DNA of 35,115 nucleotides from contig WVZK01000042.1 in assembly GCA_011772475.1 (NCBI GenBank), forward strand, positions 1-35,115. The letters run 5' to 3'. This document shows positions 16,224-24,413 of the stretch, piece by piece; within the stretch, counting starts at the first letter, position 1, and each line of letters begins with the position of its first letter. Under the pieces are notes generated by a model. It was not told the origin of the DNA, ran no database searches, and was given only the letters and a program-made list of their open reading frames with translations. This DNA comes from Candidatus Aminicenantota bacterium (GTDB lineage: Bacteria > Acidobacteriota > Aminicenantia > Aminicenantales > Aminicenantaceae). The position numbers were made by a program, and so were the translations under genes.

Positions 16224-17006
16224 TTATTCTATTTCACCTTTGAGGATATTATAAAAGCTATCTTTTGCGGACCTTTCGATCCAGGGCTGGTGGCCGCAGT
16301 TCTCTAATAAGATAACCCGGAAGTCTTTCAGAATGTAGGAAAGAGGTCGTTTAACTCCTTCAGAAGGATGGGGATCATAATCGCCATGGATTGCGACTAC
16401 CGGGCATAGGATTTTCTTTCCGAACTCTAAAAGTTCTCCGGTGCTTCTTAGCTTCTGGGCCTGTTCCCCTACACTTTGATATATGTCATATTGGCATTCT
16501 AGCCCTTCGCTCTTGTAAGGCAGAGGATCATATGAATCAGCCTTAGAAATCAGCTTTCCAAACCGGGCCAGGAAGGTGTTTTTATCCCCGCTGGTGGGGT
16601 CGACCAAGGCTTTCATCAGTGAAAGGACCTCTGCTTTTTCTTCAATGCTGAGCCTGCTTAGCCGGGTTCTCATAATGTTGAGGGCATATTTTTCTTCGAA
16701 CGGGCCGCTGCCGATGAGGATGAGCTTTTTTACGAATCGTGGCTGCTGGGCGGCAAAAACAAAGCTTAGCCAAGCACCCCACGACCAACCAATCAATGCG
16801 ACAGGAAGATTCCCGTTCTTGGCTAAAACGTCCCTTAGCTCCCCTATTTGTCCTTCAATTGTGGATTCTGTTTGCAGCGGTTCTAGAACCCCCCTTAGAG
16901 AGGAAAGCTCCCGGGCAACCGGCGCCATTTCTCCTGGCGCGCCCGGCCCCCCATGGATTACTGCTACGTCGAAAGGCGCATTCCCGTATTTTCTGAGGTT
17001 TTTCAT
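16224..17006 (-). CDS. Alpha/beta hydrolase
   Basis: The 260-residue protein has no signal peptide and is probably cytoplasmic. It has the oxyanion-hole motif IHGGPGAPG near the N-terminus, the nucleophile elbow GWSWGAW (the Ser between the two Trp residues), the acid region IHGDYDPHP and the catalytic His in ENCGHQPW near the C-terminus. Together these make a complete Ser-Asp-His triad. The HGGPGAPG loop recalls proline iminopeptidase-like members, but a peptide substrate is not shown. The start ATG (17004-17006) lacks a strong ribosome-binding site. It converges with the gluzincin gene, 18 bp apart. Confidence 0.85.
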   Translation of the reverse strand: MKNLRKYGNAPFDVAVIHGGPGAPGEMAPVARELSSLRGVLEPLQTESTIEGQIGELRDVLAKNGNLPVALIGWSWGAWLSFVFAAQQPRFVKKLILIGSGPFEEKYALNIMRTRLSRLSIEEKAEVLSLMKALVDPTSGDKNTFLARFGKLISKADSYDPLPYKSEGLECQYDIYQSVGEQAQKLRSTGELLEFGKKILCPVVAIHGDYDPHPSEGVKRPLSYILKDFRVILLENCGHQPWIERSAKDSFYNILKGEIE

Positions 17007-17133
17007 ACTTGAGTCTATTCTAACTGCTTTTATTTAAAAATAAAACGAGCAACGACCACTTCCCTATTCGTTTGGTAAGCATGTTATAAACACGTGCATA
17101 TCTAAATATGATATGCGACTAATCCAGTTTTGA

Positions 17134-17163
17134 TTGACTTCAAGTTTTGCTCGGGAGTAAACT
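17134..17163 (+). promoter_or_regulatory. Possible promoter of the TIGR04076-like gene
   Basis: TTGACT (17134-17139), 18-bp spacer, TAAACT (17158-17163). It would give a leader of nearly 90 nt before the ATG at 17258. Spacing and -10 are only fair. Confidence 0.3.
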
Positions 17164-17257
17164 GTGATGCGGACGATTAAGTGATAATCAAAAGGAAGCT
17201 GCTTTGAATAGGAGTAAGCTTCTTTATAAGAAGATTCAATCATAATCAGGAGGACTC

Positions 17258-17677
17258 ATGAAACGAAGAGAATTTCTTAAAAAAGCTGGTTGTGGAGCGG
17301 CTGGATTTACCGTCATTCCCATGGCCCAGGCCTCGATTGAAGAAAAGGGAGAGCTGGTTCTACGCAGGTACGACATTGAAGTCGAAGTCGTTGAGGTCGG
17401 CCCGAAAACCCGTTGCCATAAAGTGGGAGAAAAGTTTAAGTGGCCCCAGGAAATGGGTAAGCTGTGTCATTGGCTGGGAAGTGCGATGGATCCCGTTTTA
17501 ACGGGCTTAGCAGGCGGTGCGATCTATCCTTGGAAGTACGAAGGCACGCCTTATGAAAAGGTTGTCGATCCTGAGGGCGTGACCACGGAGTTTATCCGCT
17601 GCCCCGACCCATCTGAATCCGGCATCGTCGCCAGAATCACTCGCACATTTAAGGATAAGCGCGTAATTAAAAGCTAA
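17258..17677 (+). CDS. Tat-exported TIGR04076-like small protein
   Basis: The 139-residue product starts MKRREFLKKAGCGAAGF, a twin-arginine signal followed by a short hydrophobic stretch, so a folded and possibly cofactor-bearing domain is probably exported. The mature part resembles the small TIGR04076 family: VEVVEVG, then CHKVGEKFKWP, LCHWLGSAMDPVLTGLAGGAIYPW. Conserved cysteines in the two CH pairs and a later IRCPDP suggest metal or cluster binding; the family's function is unknown to me. AGGAGG precedes the ATG. A Tat signal is unusual for this family, whose members are mostly short cytoplasmic proteins as I know them. Confidence 0.7.
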   Translation: MKRREFLKKAGCGAAGFTVIPMAQASIEEKGELVLRRYDIEVEVVEVGPKTRCHKVGEKFKWPQEMGKLCHWLGSAMDPVLTGLAGGAIYPWKYEGTPYEKVVDPEGVTTEFIRCPDPSESGIVARITRTFKDKRVIKS

Positions 17678-17798
17678 ACATGAGAACGCCGATTTTATTG
17701 ATGATGCTTTTCGCGTTGCCACTTTAGATTTTTTGCTTGAACCTTGATGTTTTTTTATATATGATTATGAACAACTTTATGAAAAGGAGAAGGATATC

Positions 17799-17975
17799 AT
17801 GAAATTATGTTTCTGTCGTTTCATACTCGCCGTGGGTATCCTCGTCGTAGCCCTTGTCTGGGGGCCGATGATGTGGGCAAAATGGGTTATTGTCGTCGCT
17901 GCCGCTCTCCTGGCCATCATGAGTCTTTTCTTTAATTTTTGCTGCTTGGCAAGGACGAAGATAGCAGAGAAATAG
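17799..17975 (+). CDS. Small (58-residue) two-helix membrane protein
   Basis: The short open frame starts MKLCFCRFILAVGIL and contains two hydrophobic helices (about 8-22 and 28-46) with WGPMMWAKW between them. It ends with a cysteine pair and a short charged tail (ARTKIAEK). A strong ribosome-binding site (AAAAGGAGAAGGA) sits just before the ATG, which is the main reason to call it real. No function can be assigned; it is in the same direction as the Tat-exported gene 121 bp upstream. Confidence 0.6.
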   Translation: MKLCFCRFILAVGILVVALVWGPMMWAKWVIVVAAALLAIMSLFFNFCCLARTKIAEK

Positions 17976-18475
17976 CCTTTTCTGTTCGCGACTAGTCCAA
18001 GAAAAAAACAAATCAAAGGCGAGAACCATATATACAAGTCTAAATAAAAGAATTTTTGCCCCGCAGCCTTTGCAACTACGGGATATCGTTAAATATTACA
18101 TCTCATACCTTAAGAATTCTTCTCTATAAAATTTCATTCTTACCTGCTCTTTATATTCCACAAATTTTTGTCCTTAAAAAAGGACAAATCTGCGTCGGCT
18201 GAATGATTTTTTTGCAATCATTTATTTGAATGGAAGCGCGACACAAATGATCTGGATTTAGAACTATATAGATGGAATCCCAGGGCAAGCATATGACTGA
18301 ATCACCTTAATCTCTATCTATCTTTATATTTTTCCGCCTTGTCATCAGAAGAGAATAGAGAAAAGCCTGCTAAATGAATATAGCTCTGTCATTCCAATTG
18401 GCATGATTGTTGCAAAAGAATTTATCGCGGCTCAACGAGAAAAGATAACATGCATAAAAGACAAAGAGGCATAAC
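17976..18475. other. 500-bp gap with no recognised gene
   Basis: This AT-rich stretch holds no convincing coding sequence. Two small inverted repeats are visible. TTTGTCCTT-AAAA-AAGGACAAA lies at 18167-18188, and AATGATT with AATCATT at 18202-18222 (7-bp loop). Neither is followed by a clean T-run. The promoter of the beta-barrel gene should lie in the last 80 bp, but no near-consensus pair stands out. Confidence 0.5.
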
Positions 18476-19090
18476 ATGAAAAAGGCAGTTTTACTTTTAA
18501 CTTTAATATTTGTCTTCGTTTTATCTGCTTTTGCTTTGAGTAAGGACTATATGGAAGAAGAAAAAGACGGGAAACAATTCGCCAAAGGTTCAATGTACAT
18601 GACCGGTCAGCTTGGATTTAATTCTTATGTTGCGACTGATGAGCCTTTCAATGCGCTGCCGTTTCCGTTAGGTGCCAGGTATGAGGTTGCTTTAACGGAT
18701 AATATAGGAATAGGCGGAACAATCATGTATGATAAATGGAGCGACTACCTGGGAATCTTTGGTGGCACATGGACCTTTCGAGTATTCAAACCGTCATTGG
18801 ATATCACCTATCACTTTAACCTAAACAAGAGGAGAGGTCTGAACCTCTTTGCTGGAGCAAGCCTCGGTTACAGCCTTCTTTCTGTCAGTAATGATTTAGG
18901 CAATGATTATGATGGCGAGCTGAAAAGTGAACCTCATTTTGCACCTTTTCTGGGTTTACACTTATATTTTTGGGAGAATGGCCCCGGCTTTTTTAAAAAT
19001 CTCTTGATCACTTCGAAAGTATATTGGTCTGTAACAGGCGATTTTTCCGGTGTAACAGGTGCAATAGGCATTACTTACAGGATTAAATAA
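18476..19090 (+). CDS. Small outer-membrane beta-barrel protein
   Basis: The 204-residue product has a classic signal peptide (MKKAVLLLTLIFVFVLSAFA). The mature part alternates short amphipathic strands: SMYMTGQLGFNSYVA, LGARYEVALTDNIGIGGTIMY, SLDITYHFNL, LNLFAGASLGYSLL and a C-terminal GVTGAIGITYRIK. This pattern fits an 8-stranded OmpA/OmpW-type or outer-membrane-beta-barrel family protein. The last residue is Lys rather than the more usual aromatic. AGAGG lies upstream of the ATG. It stands alone, and its role may be structural or adhesive. Confidence 0.72.
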   Translation: MKKAVLLLTLIFVFVLSAFALSKDYMEEEKDGKQFAKGSMYMTGQLGFNSYVATDEPFNALPFPLGARYEVALTDNIGIGGTIMYDKWSDYLGIFGGTWTFRVFKPSLDITYHFNLNKRRGLNLFAGASLGYSLLSVSNDLGNDYDGELKSEPHFAPFLGLHLYFWENGPGFFKNLLITSKVYWSVTGDFSGVTGAIGITYRIK

Positions 19091-19210
19091 GCGCTCTATC
19101 CGTCCTGTGGCACTTGTTAGCTCGGGATTATTCCCTTTATCACATAACATTGGGATCAAGCCTTGCCCTTGGATGGCGGTATCTTTCTACCTTCTATTAA
19201 TCATTAAGCC

Positions 19211-19239
19211 TTGAGAAAAACCTGAAAATCCTATACTAA
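19211..19239 (+). promoter_or_regulatory. Possible promoter of the APC permease
   Basis: TTGAGA (19211-19216), 17-bp spacer, TACTAA (19234-19239), within TATACTAAT. The start codon is 30 bp downstream. Fair match. Confidence 0.4.
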
Positions 19240-19268
19240 TAAGGGGCAGTCAACCTGTCTAACGACCA

Positions 19269-20651
19269 GTGAAGAACAAGAACATTCTAACCAGACAGCT
19301 CGGGCTCTTCGATTCAGCCATGATGATGATGGGAATCGTCATCGGTTCGGGCATCTTCCTCACCACCGGAATAATGGCTCAGGCTATTCCTTCAGCATTC
19401 CTTATCTTGATGGCCTGGCTTGTGGGCGGCCTTTTGATTCTTGCCGGTGCTTTAACCTATGCTGAGCTCGGAGTGTCGCTGCCAGAAGCCGGGGGACAGT
19501 ACGTCTATCTTAGAGAAGCATACGGTCATCTCTACGGGTTTCTGTTCGGCTGGAAGATGTTCCTGGTCAATATGACGGGATCCATCGCAGCCCTGGGGGT
19601 AGGCTTTGCCGAGTATTTTGGGAAGTTTTTCCCTTATCTCTCTACTAAAGAGGTTATCTTCTCCACTCAGATTAGGTTTTTCAAGTATAGCTTTTCCTAC
19701 TCCTTATCCAGAGGACAAATAGTTGCCGTAGCCGTTATCGTCTTTCTCTCTGCTGTTAATTATGTCGGTGTCGGCTTGGGAAAAAATGTCCAGAACGTCT
19801 TAACTGTGATCAAGATCGGGACTATCCTGGCCTTTATCATTTTTGGCTTTATTTTTTTCAAGGGAACTTCTGTGGATTTTTCCGTAAATCCGAGCGGATT
19901 GAGTTTTGCCTCGCTGATAACGGGTTTCGGCCTGTCTCTTGTGGCGGTTTTTTGGGCTTTCGACGGCTGGAACAACATAAACTATGTGGCCGGAGAAATA
20001 AAAGATCCTAAACGTAATCTCAAGTACGCGCTGATATTGGGCACTGCAGGAATAACCGTTCTTTACGTCTTCACCAATGTAATCTATGTCCTTGCTCTCC
20101 CGATAGAGAAGATGAGTGGAGTGGTAACGGTGGCCGAGGAAGCCTCCGCGTTTCTTTTCGGGACGACTGCAGCCGGGCTCATATCCGCCATGATTCTAAT
20201 CTCAATCCTCGGGGCGCTTAACGGAGCTATTTTTGTCGGACCCAGAGTTTACTATGCTATGGCAAATGACGGATTGTTTTTTAAAAAAGTGGGGACAGTT
20301 CATCCCAGGTTTAAGACTCCTGGCTTTGCCGTACTCCTTCAAGCGATATGGTCTTGCATTCTTGCTTTGACCGGCACCTTTGAACAGCTTTTCACCTTTG
20401 CCATGTTTGCCGGCATCCTGTTCTGGGCTCTGGCAGCAGCCTCGATATTCACTCTCAGGAAAAAATATCCAGATCTTCCTCGGCCTTACAAAGCTTGGGG
20501 TTATCCTGTCGTACCCTGGATCTTCATCATTGCCCTAGCGGGTATCTTATTGAATACATTAATCAAGAGGCCGTTTGAATCTATAGCGGGAGTGGTACTG
20601 ATGGTCATCGGCATCCCTGTTTATTACATCTGGAAAAAAAGAGGAGAGTAG
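19269..20651 (+). CDS. APC-superfamily amino acid permease
   Basis: The 460-residue inner-membrane protein has about twelve hydrophobic segments and the family's first-helix signature LGLFDSAMMMMGIVIGSGIF with the GSGIF substrate-binding turn. The sixth-segment region FGLSLVAVFWAFDGWNN, then YVAGEIKDPKRNL, resembles the SteT/LAT-type amino acid exchangers. It probably carries out antiport or proton-coupled uptake of amino acids. The start is GTG at 19269, which places the signature at the usual distance; no good ribosome-binding site is visible. It converges with an arginine-modifying-fold enzyme one base after its stop, so a shared amino acid or guanidino substrate is possible but unproven. 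Confidence 0.9.
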   Translation: MKNKNILTRQLGLFDSAMMMMGIVIGSGIFLTTGIMAQAIPSAFLILMAWLVGGLLILAGALTYAELGVSLPEAGGQYVYLREAYGHLYGFLFGWKMFLVNMTGSIAALGVGFAEYFGKFFPYLSTKEVIFSTQIRFFKYSFSYSLSRGQIVAVAVIVFLSAVNYVGVGLGKNVQNVLTVIKIGTILAFIIFGFIFFKGTSVDFSVNPSGLSFASLITGFGLSLVAVFWAFDGWNNINYVAGEIKDPKRNLKYALILGTAGITVLYVFTNVIYVLALPIEKMSGVVTVAEEASAFLFGTTAAGLISAMILISILGALNGAIFVGPRVYYAMANDGLFFKKVGTVHPRFKTPGFAVLLQAIWSCILALTGTFEQLFTFAMFAGILFWALAAASIFTLRKKYPDLPRPYKAWGYPVVPWIFIIALAGILLNTLIKRPFESIAGVVLMVIGIPVYYIWKKRGE

Positions 20652-20652
20652 G

Positions 20653-21600
20653 TCAGCCGGGCTGGCCGATAGGTTCGCGCTTGAGGATTGCCGTCATACA
20701 GTGGAGTGATCCCCATCCTTTTCGAAGCTCGGTGACATCTATTTCTCTTACCTTGATACCGTAACCCTCAAGAAACTTTCTTGTCTCCGGAAAGCCCGAG
20801 GCCATCACAACCGAGCCGGGCTCCAGGGTGATAAAGTTTAAAGCAAGCTCCTGCGTTTCTCTTGGGGATGGGGATTCCAAAAGGTTGAAGCCTCTTTTTC
20901 CGAGCTCTTTCCATGCGTTCCAGGGGAGGCGGTCAGGATCTACTATAGCTGTTTTTTCGTCGACAAAGCTGATGATGCTGTCGATGTGGGCGTACCCGTC
21001 GGGAATCTGGAGATAAACAAAATGCTCTACTCCTATGGAGCGCAAGACCTGTTCGACCTGCTCGGCCCCTTCTTGATTGGCCCGAGTCCCCGTGCCTATG
21101 AGGACCGTGCCCGAATTCACCCAGAGGCAGCAGGCTGTTTCGAATATTCCCTTGCCAGAGATGGTCCTTAGGATGGGAACGCCAAGCAAAGACAGAGCCT
21201 CTGCGGCATATCTTTCCTCTCCCCGCCTGCAGGCCATAGCTTGCCTGCCGACGATTGCACCCTGGGGAGTCATCAGGATAGAATCCCTCATAAAAAGTGC
21301 ATTGGGCCTGTCTTCACGCATCTTTTCTACATAGTGGACTTTTACTCCCTGCGATCGATAAAGCTCAGCAAGAGCGTCATGTTCCTCTCTTGCTTTCTCC
21401 GGATCCATGATATCCAGCCATCTGCACTCATTGGGGTCCTTAACGTTTTCTATCTCTTTTCCCGGACACCTGAGAAGAACAGCCTTCAAGGTGCCAACTT
21501 CTGAATCACAGCCCCAGTCACTGCCCCAGTATTCTGCTAGTTCATCCTCCATCGAGGTTTCAAGCGCTTGCCATTCCTTTCTCGTTTCATTTGGTTTCAT
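20653..21600 (-). CDS. Guanidino-group-modifying enzyme (ADI/DDAH/amidinotransferase fold)
   Basis: The 315-residue cytoplasmic enzyme shows the catalytic set of this fold: FMRDS (Asp105 region), Glu154 in GIFETA, His205 in AHIDS and the nucleophile Cys301 in SLHCMT. Family members hydrolyse arginine, methylarginines or agmatine, or transfer amidino groups. The usual EGGD segment around the catalytic Glu is replaced here by ETAC, so the exact substrate is uncertain. The length is closer to DDAH/small amidinotransferases than to bacterial ADI (about 400). The ATG at 21598-21600 has only a weak ribosome-binding site. It converges with the APC permease. Confidence 0.82.
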   Translation of the reverse strand: MKPNETRKEWQALETSMEDELAEYWGSDWGCDSEVGTLKAVLLRCPGKEIENVKDPNECRWLDIMDPEKAREEHDALAELYRSQGVKVHYVEKMREDRPNALFMRDSILMTPQGAIVGRQAMACRRGEERYAAEALSLLGVPILRTISGKGIFETACCLWVNSGTVLIGTGTRANQEGAEQVEQVLRSIGVEHFVYLQIPDGYAHIDSIISFVDEKTAIVDPDRLPWNAWKELGKRGFNLLESPSPRETQELALNFITLEPGSVVMASGFPETRKFLEGYGIKVREIDVTELRKGWGSLHCMTAILKREPIGQPG

Positions 21601-21736
21601 CGATTTCTCACAACATTATTACAATGCTCGGTTATAATAATCAACTAAACGATTATTTTTGATAGTTTCTCATTATCCACAATAATCAAGCGTAAGTAAA
21701 ATCATTACGTGAAGCGTAGAAGATTGCTTTGCTTGT

Positions 21737-21807
21737 CATTGCGAGCCCCAACGGGGCGAAGCAATCCCTTTCGAAAAGGTTAGGATTGCCGCGCTTCGCT
21801 CGCAATG
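21737..21807. repeat. REP/MITE-like inverted repeat (CATTGCGAG...CTCGCAATG)
   Basis: The outer arms CATTGCGAG (21737-21745) and CTCGCAATG (21799-21807) enclose a second imperfect arm pair, CGAAGCAATCC with GGATTGCCGCGCTTCG. A small GCCCCAACGGGGC hairpin lies inside the left arm. I recognise this as a common bacterial intergenic repeat type. It sits just upstream of the first kinase promoter. Confidence 0.75.
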
Positions 21808-21822
21808 GCATTTAGATTGAAT

Positions 21823-21851
21823 TTGACTCTTTTCTCATTAATTATTATCCT
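21823..21851 (+). promoter_or_regulatory. Kinase promoter, copy 1
   Basis: TTGACT (21823-21828), 17-bp spacer, TATCCT (21846-21851), then a short leader ending in CGAGGGAACA before the ATG at 21876. The same sequence from the -35 through ATTGCCAA occurs before each of the other two kinase genes. Confidence 0.65.
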
Positions 21852-21875
21852 ATTGCCAAGTAAACCGAGGGAACA

Positions 21876-24353
21876 ATGGGCGTAGAGTGTCCTGAATGTA
21901 AAACAGAAAACACCTCTGATTCTGAATTCTGCAAAAAGTGCGCCACCCCACTTCCTTCCTCCAAGGATATCCCTATCACCGAGACTCTGGAGACGCCCAC
22001 CGAAGAATTAACCAGGGGAACTGTCTTTGCTGACAGGTATGAGATCATTGAAGAACTGGGCAAAGGAGGTATGGGAAGAGTCTACAGGGTTGAGGATAAA
22101 AAGTTAAAACAAGAGGTCGCCCTTAAGCTAATAAAACCGGAGGTTTCTTCTGATAAAAAGACAATCGAAAGATTCAGAAACGAGTTGAAGACAGCCCGGA
22201 TGATCCGTCATAAGAATGTCTGCGGTATGTTCGATTTAGGAGAAGAGAAAGGGACTCATTATATAACCATGGAATATGTCCCGGGTGAAGATTTAAAGGG
22301 AATGATAAGAATGATGGAGCAATTAGGAGCAGGGAAAGCTATCTCTGTAGCCAAACAAATATGCGAAGGATTAACAGAAGCCCATAGAATGGGAGTAGTG
22401 CACCGTGATCTAAAACCCAGCAACATAATGATAGACAAACAAGGTAATTCCCGGATCATGGATTTTGGGATAGCTCGCTCGATAAAAGGTAAGGGTATTA
22501 CAGGTGCGGGCATCATGGTCGGAACACCGGAGTACATGTCCCCGGAGCAGGTAGAGGGAAAACAAGCTGACCAGCGTTCTGATGTCTATTCGCTTGGGGT
22601 AATTCTTTATGAGATGGTGACCGGTAGAGTTCCTTTTGAAGGGGACACACCCTTAGTCATAGCTGTAAAACATAAAACCGAAACGCCTCAGGATCCTCAT
22701 GAGCTAAACGCCCAGTTGCCTTCCGAACTCAGCAGCCTGATTCTCAGATGTCTGGAAAAGGATAAAGATAAGAGGTTCCAGAAGGCTGATGAAGTCCTTT
22801 CTGAACTAGAAAATATAGAAAAGGGAATTCCCACAGAAGAGAGGATAGTTCCTGAAAGAAAGCCCATCACCTCAAAAGAGATAACAGTATCGTTTAACTT
22901 AAAAAAGTTTTCTATCCTGGCAATAGCAATTATAGCGGTTTTATGCGCGGTGATGATTATTTGGAAACCCTGGTCAAAAAGGGTAATTCCTCCTGGTGCA
23001 GCAGATATCCCCTCTATCGCTGTGCTTCCGTTTGAAGATTTAAGCGAACAAAAAGACCAAGCCTACATTTGTGATGGGTTGGCCGAGGAACTTATAAACA
23101 GGCTGACTAACATAGGCTCGGTCAGAGTTCCTGCTCGAACTTCTACGTTTTCATTAAAAGACAAAGGATTTGACATCAATGAAATTGCGGAAAAATTAAA
23201 CGTTGAGATGATACTTGAGGGGAGTTTACGGAAAGCAGGAAAAAAGTTGCGCATTCAGGTTCAACTGGTTAATGCAGCCAGTGGTTTTCCAGTATGGTCT
23301 GAGAAATACGAACGGGATGAAGAAGACATCTTCGTATTGCAAGATGAAATATCGCTTGAAATTGTAGACAAGCTTAAAGTCAAACTTTTAGGAGAAGAAA
23401 AGAATAAACTAGTAAAGCGGCATACAGAGAGTCCCGAAGCATATAATCTTTATTTACAGGGGCGCTGGTTTTTGGGTAGGCGAGAGATAGGATTTAAAAA
23501 TGCTATAGAGTCCTTCGAAAAAGCAATAAAAATAGATCCAGGGTTTGCATTAGCCTATGTGGGATTAGCAGACTCTTACTATTTAACGGCTATATATGGT
23601 TTTATTCCAAAAGAAGAGGCTTATCTGAAGGGAGAATCAATGGTAGCCAAAGCCTTAGAGCTGGACGATAAACTAGGTGAAGCCCATTCCACATTAGGTA
23701 TGATCAAATCCGTCCATGGGGACGGGAAAGGTGCAGAAAAAGAATTCAAACGTGCTATCGAACTCAATCAAAACTATCCTTCTGTTCACCATCAATACAG
23801 CTATTTGTTAAGTAGTTTGGGAAGACGCGAAGAGGCAATTTCTGAAGCGAAAAAAGCACTAGAACTCGATCCTCTTTCTCCTGTTATGCTCAGGGGGTTG
23901 GGGATGGTATATTTTCATGCCCGTGAATATGACAATGCATTAGAGACGTTAAACAAAGCACTCGACTTTAATCCAGATTCAATCCCATGTTATAGACTTC
24001 TCTTTTCTGTTTATCAGAAGAAAAAAATGTATAGAGAATCTATTTCAGTTCTTGAAGAAATTTTAAGCCGGAAGGGATTTAAAGAGATGGCAAAATCAAT
24101 CGAGAAAACATACGGAGAATCCGGTTACAATGAAGCGCTGCGGCAGGTTGTTCACCATCCCTTACAGGACAAATATCTAAAAGGAATACTTTTAAGTATG
24201 ATTGGTGAAAGAGATCAAGTAATAGAATGGTTAGAGAGGGCTTATGAAGAACGCGTTCCAGCAATATATTTCTTAAAAGTAGATCCGTCTTTTGATAACG
24301 TACGTTCACACCCAAAATACAAGGAACTCCTGAGAAAATTGGGCTTAGAGTAA
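21876..24353 (+). CDS. Zinc ribbon - Ser/Thr kinase - TM - TolB/FlgO-like - TPR receptor, copy 1
   Basis: The 825-residue protein has a zinc ribbon (Cys5, Cys8, Cys19, Cys22). The Hanks-type kinase domain (about 55-312) has glycine loop LGKGGMGRVY, catalytic Lys84, HRDLKPSN with Asp178, DFG with Asp196 and activation segment VGTPEYMSPEQ. The juxtamembrane stretch ITSKEITVSF leads into one transmembrane helix (about 346-363). The extracytoplasmic half begins SIAVLPFEDLSEQKDQAYI and DGLAEELINRL, a TolB/FlgO-like domain common in TPR kinases and adenylate cyclases. Several TPR repeats and a closing DPSFDNVRSHPKYKELL follow. GAGGGA precedes the ATG. Kinase motifs are complete, so it should be active. 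The ligand sensed outside is unknown. Confidence 0.93.
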   Translation: MGVECPECKTENTSDSEFCKKCATPLPSSKDIPITETLETPTEELTRGTVFADRYEIIEELGKGGMGRVYRVEDKKLKQEVALKLIKPEVSSDKKTIERFRNELKTARMIRHKNVCGMFDLGEEKGTHYITMEYVPGEDLKGMIRMMEQLGAGKAISVAKQICEGLTEAHRMGVVHRDLKPSNIMIDKQGNSRIMDFGIARSIKGKGITGAGIMVGTPEYMSPEQVEGKQADQRSDVYSLGVILYEMVTGRVPFEGDTPLVIAVKHKTETPQDPHELNAQLPSELSSLILRCLEKDKDKRFQKADEVLSELENIEKGIPTEERIVPERKPITSKEITVSFNLKKFSILAIAIIAVLCAVMIIWKPWSKRVIPPGAADIPSIAVLPFEDLSEQKDQAYICDGLAEELINRLTNIGSVRVPARTSTFSLKDKGFDINEIAEKLNVEMILEGSLRKAGKKLRIQVQLVNAASGFPVWSEKYERDEEDIFVLQDEISLEIVDKLKVKLLGEEKNKLVKRHTESPEAYNLYLQGRWFLGRREIGFKNAIESFEKAIKIDPGFALAYVGLADSYYLTAIYGFIPKEEAYLKGESMVAKALELDDKLGEAHSTLGMIKSVHGDGKGAEKEFKRAIELNQNYPSVHHQYSYLLSSLGRREEAISEAKKALELDPLSPVMLRGLGMVYFHAREYDNALETLNKALDFNPDSIPCYRLLFSVYQKKKMYRESISVLEEILSRKGFKEMAKSIEKTYGESGYNEALRQVVHHPLQDKYLKGILLSMIGERDQVIEWLERAYEERVPAIYFLKVDPSFDNVRSHPKYKELLRKLGLE

Positions 24354-24360
24354 TGACTGT

Positions 24361-24389
24361 TTGACTCTTTTCTCATTAATTATTATCCT
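24361..24389 (+). promoter_or_regulatory. Kinase promoter, copy 2
   Basis: TTGACT (24361-24366), 17-bp spacer, TATCCT (24384-24389), starting 7 bp after the stop codon of kinase 1. It is identical to copies 1 and 3 from the -35 to ATTGCCAA. Confidence 0.65.
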
Positions 24390-24413
24390 ATTGCCAAGTA
24401 AATCGAGGGAACA

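Noticed and set aside
19269-21600. APC permease and guanidino enzyme as one arginine-catabolic operon
   Set aside because: They are convergent, not co-directional, so they cannot share a transcript; only a loose functional link remains possible.
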